This document shows positions 61,433 through 64,000 of a stretch of 64,000 nucleotides of DNA, piece by piece (the stretch's first letter is position 1; every line of letters starts with the position of its first letter). Under the pieces are notes generated by a model, which made no database searches, was not told the origin of the DNA, and saw nothing but the letters and a program-made list of their open reading frames with translations. Source of the DNA: Aquibacillus koreensis (GTDB lineage Bacteria > Bacillota > Bacilli > Bacillales > Amphibacillaceae); contig NZ_JAOALK010000037.1 of the NCBI RefSeq assembly GCF_025154055.1, forward strand, positions 46,130 through 110,129, written 5' to 3'. A program made the translations under genes and the position numbers.

Positions 61433-62079
61433 ACGTGAGAGAAGCACTTGGAGCTTATTTTATCATGGGAAGTAACAATGCAAACTTAGATCCCCTTTTT
61501 GTATTGGAGCAGGCTTTAAAAGGTGGAATTACGTTATTTCAGTTTAGAGAAAAAGGTGCTAACGCTAAAGTTGGCGATGAAAAAGTAAAGTTAGCTAAGG
61601 ATATGCAACAGCTTTGCAAGCAATATAATGTGCCTTTTATTGTGAATGATGATGTTAATCTTGCTATAAATATTCACGCTGATGGCGTGCATGTTGGACA
61701 AGATGATGAATCAGCAGTAAATATTAAGAAAAACTGCCCTTCCCATTTCATTGTTGGGGTATCGGCCACGAATTTAGCCGAAGCAAAACAAGCAGTAATA
61801 GATGGTGCGGATTATATTGGCGTAGGTCCTATATTCGCAACCAATACAAAAGAGGATGCGAAAGCGCCAATTGGACTGGATGGGATCACAGAGATTAGAG
61901 ATGCTGTAGGAGATATTCCTATGGTAGCCATTGGTGGGATCAAGCATGAACATACTCCTGGGATTATAAAGGCAGGTGCTGATGGTGTTTCAGTTATATC
62001 GGCAATTAGCCAGGCAGAATCTCCACTTGTTGCAGCTCGTGATATAAGGGAGTTAGTGGATCAACATAAGTCCGTCTGA
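61429..62079 (+). CDS. thiE: Thiamine-phosphate synthase
   Basis: ThiE (216 residues) joins HMP-PP and thiazole phosphate to thiamine phosphate. TLFQFREKGANAKVGDEKV, PFIVNDDVNLAINIHADGVH (metal and pyrophosphate), YIGVGPIFATNTKEDAKAP and VAIGGIK are the family motifs. It overlaps thiM by four bases. With ThiD and ThiM it gives a salvage branch; no thiC or thiG is in the window. Confidence 0.97.
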   Translation: MNVREALGAYFIMGSNNANLDPLFVLEQALKGGITLFQFREKGANAKVGDEKVKLAKDMQQLCKQYNVPFIVNDDVNLAINIHADGVHVGQDDESAVNIKKNCPSHFIVGVSATNLAEAKQAVIDGADYIGVGPIFATNTKEDAKAPIGLDGITEIRDAVGDIPMVAIGGIKHEHTPGIIKAGADGVSVISAISQAESPLVAARDIRELVDQHKSV

Positions 62080-62165
62080 TAGGTAATTCAAGTGAGCATT
62101 CTGTTCTGTAGTTCGAAATATCTTTGTTACACTTAAAATAGTAGATCGAAATGGAGGTCAGAAAA

Positions 62166-62693
62166 ATGCGATTAAACAATAAAAAAGTAATTGCTCTAAT
62201 TGAAGATGATTTTGAAGATCTTGAACTTTGGTACCCGGTCCTACGCCTTCGTGAAGAGGGAGCGGAAGTACATTTAGTTGGAAAAGAAGCAAATAAAAAG
62301 TATGTAGGAAAATACGGTGTTCCAGCTGAGTCAGATAAAGCATTTACGGATATTGATGTAAGTACGTATGATGCAATCCTTGTACCAGGAGGATGGGCAC
62401 CAGATAAATTAAGAAGATATCCAGAAGTGTTGGATTTTGTCCGTCATATGGATCAACAAAAGAAATTAATTGGTCAAATCTGTCATGCGGGATGGGTGCT
62501 TATTTCTGCCGATATACTACAAGGCAAAAAAGTAACAAGTACACCAGGAATTAAAGATGATATGACAAATGCTGGATCTACATGGATTGATGAGGCTGTA
62601 GTTGTCGATGGACATCTCATTTCCAGTCGTCGTCCACCTGATTTACCGCCTTATATGAAAGAGTTTGCTGATAAGCTAGCGGAGCAATCTTAA
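62166..62693 (+). CDS. DJ-1/PfpI family protein (YfkM-like stress protein)
   Basis: The 175-residue protein has the class I glutamine-amidotransferase-like fold: ALIEDDFEDLELWYPVLRLR, ILVPGGWAPDKLRR and the nucleophile elbow IGQICHAGWVLISA with Cys followed by His. It resembles general stress protein 18 (YfkM) and PfpI proteases or glyoxalases. The start is the ATG at 62166, behind GGAGGT; an ATG at 62151 is further upstream. A weakly structured 3' region (62694-62721) ends at the inserted IS element. Confidence 0.87.
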   Translation: MRLNNKKVIALIEDDFEDLELWYPVLRLREEGAEVHLVGKEANKKYVGKYGVPAESDKAFTDIDVSTYDAILVPGGWAPDKLRRYPEVLDFVRHMDQQKKLIGQICHAGWVLISADILQGKKVTSTPGIKDDMTNAGSTWIDEAVVVDGHLISSRRPPDLPPYMKEFADKLAEQS

Positions 62694-62752
62694 AATAATG
62701 AAAGGTCCCTTCAACTTGAACTGACCTAGTAATATGAGACAAGAAAAAGCAC

Positions 62753-63607
62753 CTATGCTGCCTTTGCCCTGAATTGAACAGGGGAAAGGCAGTTTAATTT
62801 TGAAAACGGTCGTATATAGTTGTAATAATACATGTAAGATTCGACTTTTTCTAGTACAATAGAGTTTGTAAGACGCGCCTTTTGGTGTGTGTAGAATTCT
62901 TCCGACTTTATGGTGGAGTGGAAGGATTCAATGACGGCATTATCAAAGCAATTGCCTTTGCGGGACATGCTTGTGATAATGCCTTTTTCTTCAGCTAACT
63001 CTTGAAAAGCATACGAAGTGTATTGCGATCCCTGGTCACTGTGAAGTATCAGTCCTTTCGTTTCTCGCCCATTACAAGCTGCTTTCAATGTTTCTAGCAC
63101 TAGATCTACTTCTTGGTTATGACTAACTCGATAAGCAACAATTTCATTATTGTACAAATCCATGATGGATGATAAATACATCGTTGACTCTCCAAAATTC
63201 AAGTATGTTATATCTGTAACCCACTTTTGGTTAGGTCTATCTGCTTTAAAATTCTGTTCCAACAAATTTGGAACGATACATTTACTTTCACCAGCAATTT
63301 TTGATTTTCTTTTAGGTTTGACTCGACATTGGATGTTGTATTTTTGCATGATTCTTTGCACAGTTAACCTATTTACAGAAATATGATGATCCTCTTTTAA
63401 TATTTTTTTAACCATTCTATGTCCAACTCTGTATTTTAGGGTTTTACAAATATCGATTATTTGTTGTTCTAGCTCAGTCGGTTCCCATGACTTTTGAAGC
63501 CAACGATAGTAAGTAGATCTAGGGACTCCAATACAATCACATATCATCGATACCGCATAAACTTCCTTTAATGACTCCACTAGCTCTATTACTACTTCTG
63601 GTACCAA
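62753..63607 (-). CDS. IS3-family transposase OrfB (DDE catalytic part)
   Basis: OrfB (284 residues as an independent frame) holds the integrase core: first Asp in WVTDITYLNF, second in ILHSDQGSQYTSYAF, Glu in NCFDNAVIESFHSTIKSEEF. An HTH_21-like segment (GVPRSTYYRWLQKSWEPTE) comes before it. The reading frame continues upstream and joins OrfA through a -1 shift at A AAA AAG (63628-63634), producing the OrfAB transposase. Confidence 0.93.
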   Translation of the reverse strand: MVPEVVIELVESLKEVYAVSMICDCIGVPRSTYYRWLQKSWEPTELEQQIIDICKTLKYRVGHRMVKKILKEDHHISVNRLTVQRIMQKYNIQCRVKPKRKSKIAGESKCIVPNLLEQNFKADRPNQKWVTDITYLNFGESTMYLSSIMDLYNNEIVAYRVSHNQEVDLVLETLKAACNGRETKGLILHSDQGSQYTSYAFQELAEEKGIITSMSRKGNCFDNAVIESFHSTIKSEEFYTHQKARLTNSIVLEKVESYMYYYNYIRPFSKLNCLSPVQFRAKAA

Positions 63608-63915
63608 CTCCCTTCGATTTCCTGGTACTTTTTTAAGATTTCATTTTTAATTTTTAGATGCTTAACTTGCCGTTTTAATTGGTCTATTTCACTTAGCTCC
63701 TCAGGACCTTTCCCAAAGGAATATTGTTTACCAATGGGTTGCGACAGTCGGTGTTCCTCCCCATCACGAAACCATTTCATCCATCTTTTGATTTGACTAA
63801 CGTTACGTATACCGCACTTCTCCATAATCTGTTTATTGGTATATTTTTTAGACAACTTCATTTCAATGACTTTCCTTTTAACCTCTTCAGAATAAACATT
63901 TTTATTTTCTCCCAT
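63592..63915 (-). CDS. IS3-family transposase OrfA (DNA-binding part)
   Basis: OrfA (107 residues) has an HTH: KRKVIEMKLSKKYTNKQIME and SQIKRWMKWFRDGEEHRL, then a leucine-zipper-like helix IDQLKRQVKHLKIKNEILKK. The slippery heptamer A AAA AAG falls at the end of this helix, giving ribosomes a choice between OrfA (repressor/helper) and the fused OrfAB. The ATG at 63915 is behind AGGTGC. Confidence 0.92.
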   Translation of the reverse strand: MGENKNVYSEEVKRKVIEMKLSKKYTNKQIMEKCGIRNVSQIKRWMKWFRDGEEHRLSQPIGKQYSFGKGPEELSEIDQLKRQVKHLKIKNEILKKYQEIEGSWYQK

Positions 63916-64000
63916 GAGAAAAGCACCTCCAGTAGTCGTTTAATTTATATACGACTCAGGGGGTGCTTTTTCCTCTGTCTCATTTAGTTAGGTCACTCCA

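Larger units (their letters stand above)
62722..63995 (-). mobile_element. IS3-family (IS150-like) insertion sequence, complete
   Basis: The element is about 1274 bp. The ends are inverted repeats starting TGACCTA and continuing through ATGAGACA and AAAAAGCACC on both sides, with small differences. Inside are overlapping orfA (63592-63915) and orfB (62753-63607). I see no matching direct repeat next to the two ends (AAC left, CTC right), so a target duplication is either absent or masked. Both frames are intact, so it may be active. The window ends five bases beyond it. Confidence 0.9.

Overview
The window is chromosomal DNA of a low-GC, endospore-forming, salt-adapted member of the Bacillaceae. 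The gene set and ribosome binding sites fit an Oceanobacillus, Virgibacillus, Ornithinibacillus or Gracilibacillus type organism; I cannot name the species. The reasons are an ectABC cluster (compatible solute ectoine), spore genes (splAB, YtzI, YfhD and DUF1360/YjcA relatives), Bacillus-type regulatory sites (CodY, PerR, Fur, Rex, Fnr, OhrR and sigma-W-like) and strong AGGAGG ribosome binding sites with frequent GTG and TTG starts.

Layout. 0-9.5 kb: the tail of one gene, two unknown envelope genes, a CwlK-type cell-wall peptidase, ilvD, a 1144-residue polytopic membrane protein behind a palindromic operator, and a DadA-like FAD oxidoreductase. 9.5-14 kb: a three-gene ABC transporter with a CodY-like site and a PLP aminotransferase. 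14-18.5 kb: a YueI relative, MscL with an extra zinc ribbon, a lipoprotein behind a perfect 23-bp hairpin, and ectABC. 18.5-25 kb: YfhD, aag, a Ca/Na exchanger, katA with a PerR box, a probable Fur-controlled small RNA, an ABC ATPase, a BASS transporter and a GNAT. 25-28.9 kb: a run of very small membrane or basic proteins, a lysozyme-like protein and a nucleoside hydrolase. 29-37.4 kb: SDR, adhE behind a Rex box, ltaE, a YjjG-type HAD phosphatase, small genes and an iron alcohol dehydrogenase. 37.4-43.9 kb: SDR, a TetR/MFS efflux pair, an APC permease and a LysE exporter. 44-47.4 kb: pflB-pflA with an Fnr box placed for activation. 48-52.7 kb: ohr, a second YidC preceded by a MifM-like arrest peptide, proC, and flotillin/NfeD from a sigma-W-like promoter. 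53-64 kb: EAL protein, MFS, signal peptidase, a T4-endonuclease-V-like protein, LOG, splAB, the TPP riboswitch with tenA-thiD-thiM-thiE, a DJ-1/PfpI protein, and a complete IS3-family element at the right edge.

Themes. Fermentation under low oxygen (pflBA with Fnr, adhE with Rex, a second iron ADH), oxidative stress and iron (katA/PerR, ohr/OhrR, Fur-driven sRNA), envelope stress and membrane insertion (sigma-W nfeD-flotillin, MifM-YidC2), osmotic stress (ectABC, MscL) and UV repair in spores (splAB with a pyrimidine-dimer glycosylase relative).

The most interesting signals are: (1) a probable MifM-type force-sensing arrest peptide upstream of yidC2, with a hairpin that would hide the yidC2 ribosome binding site; (2) an FsrA-like small RNA with a CCCCC loop under a Fur box; (3) an intergenic repeat family built from a hairpin module of exactly 129 bp, seen five times in three places, whose two variants differ in both arms in a matching way; (4) ectA and nfeD reading frames that appear to need a non-canonical ATT start.
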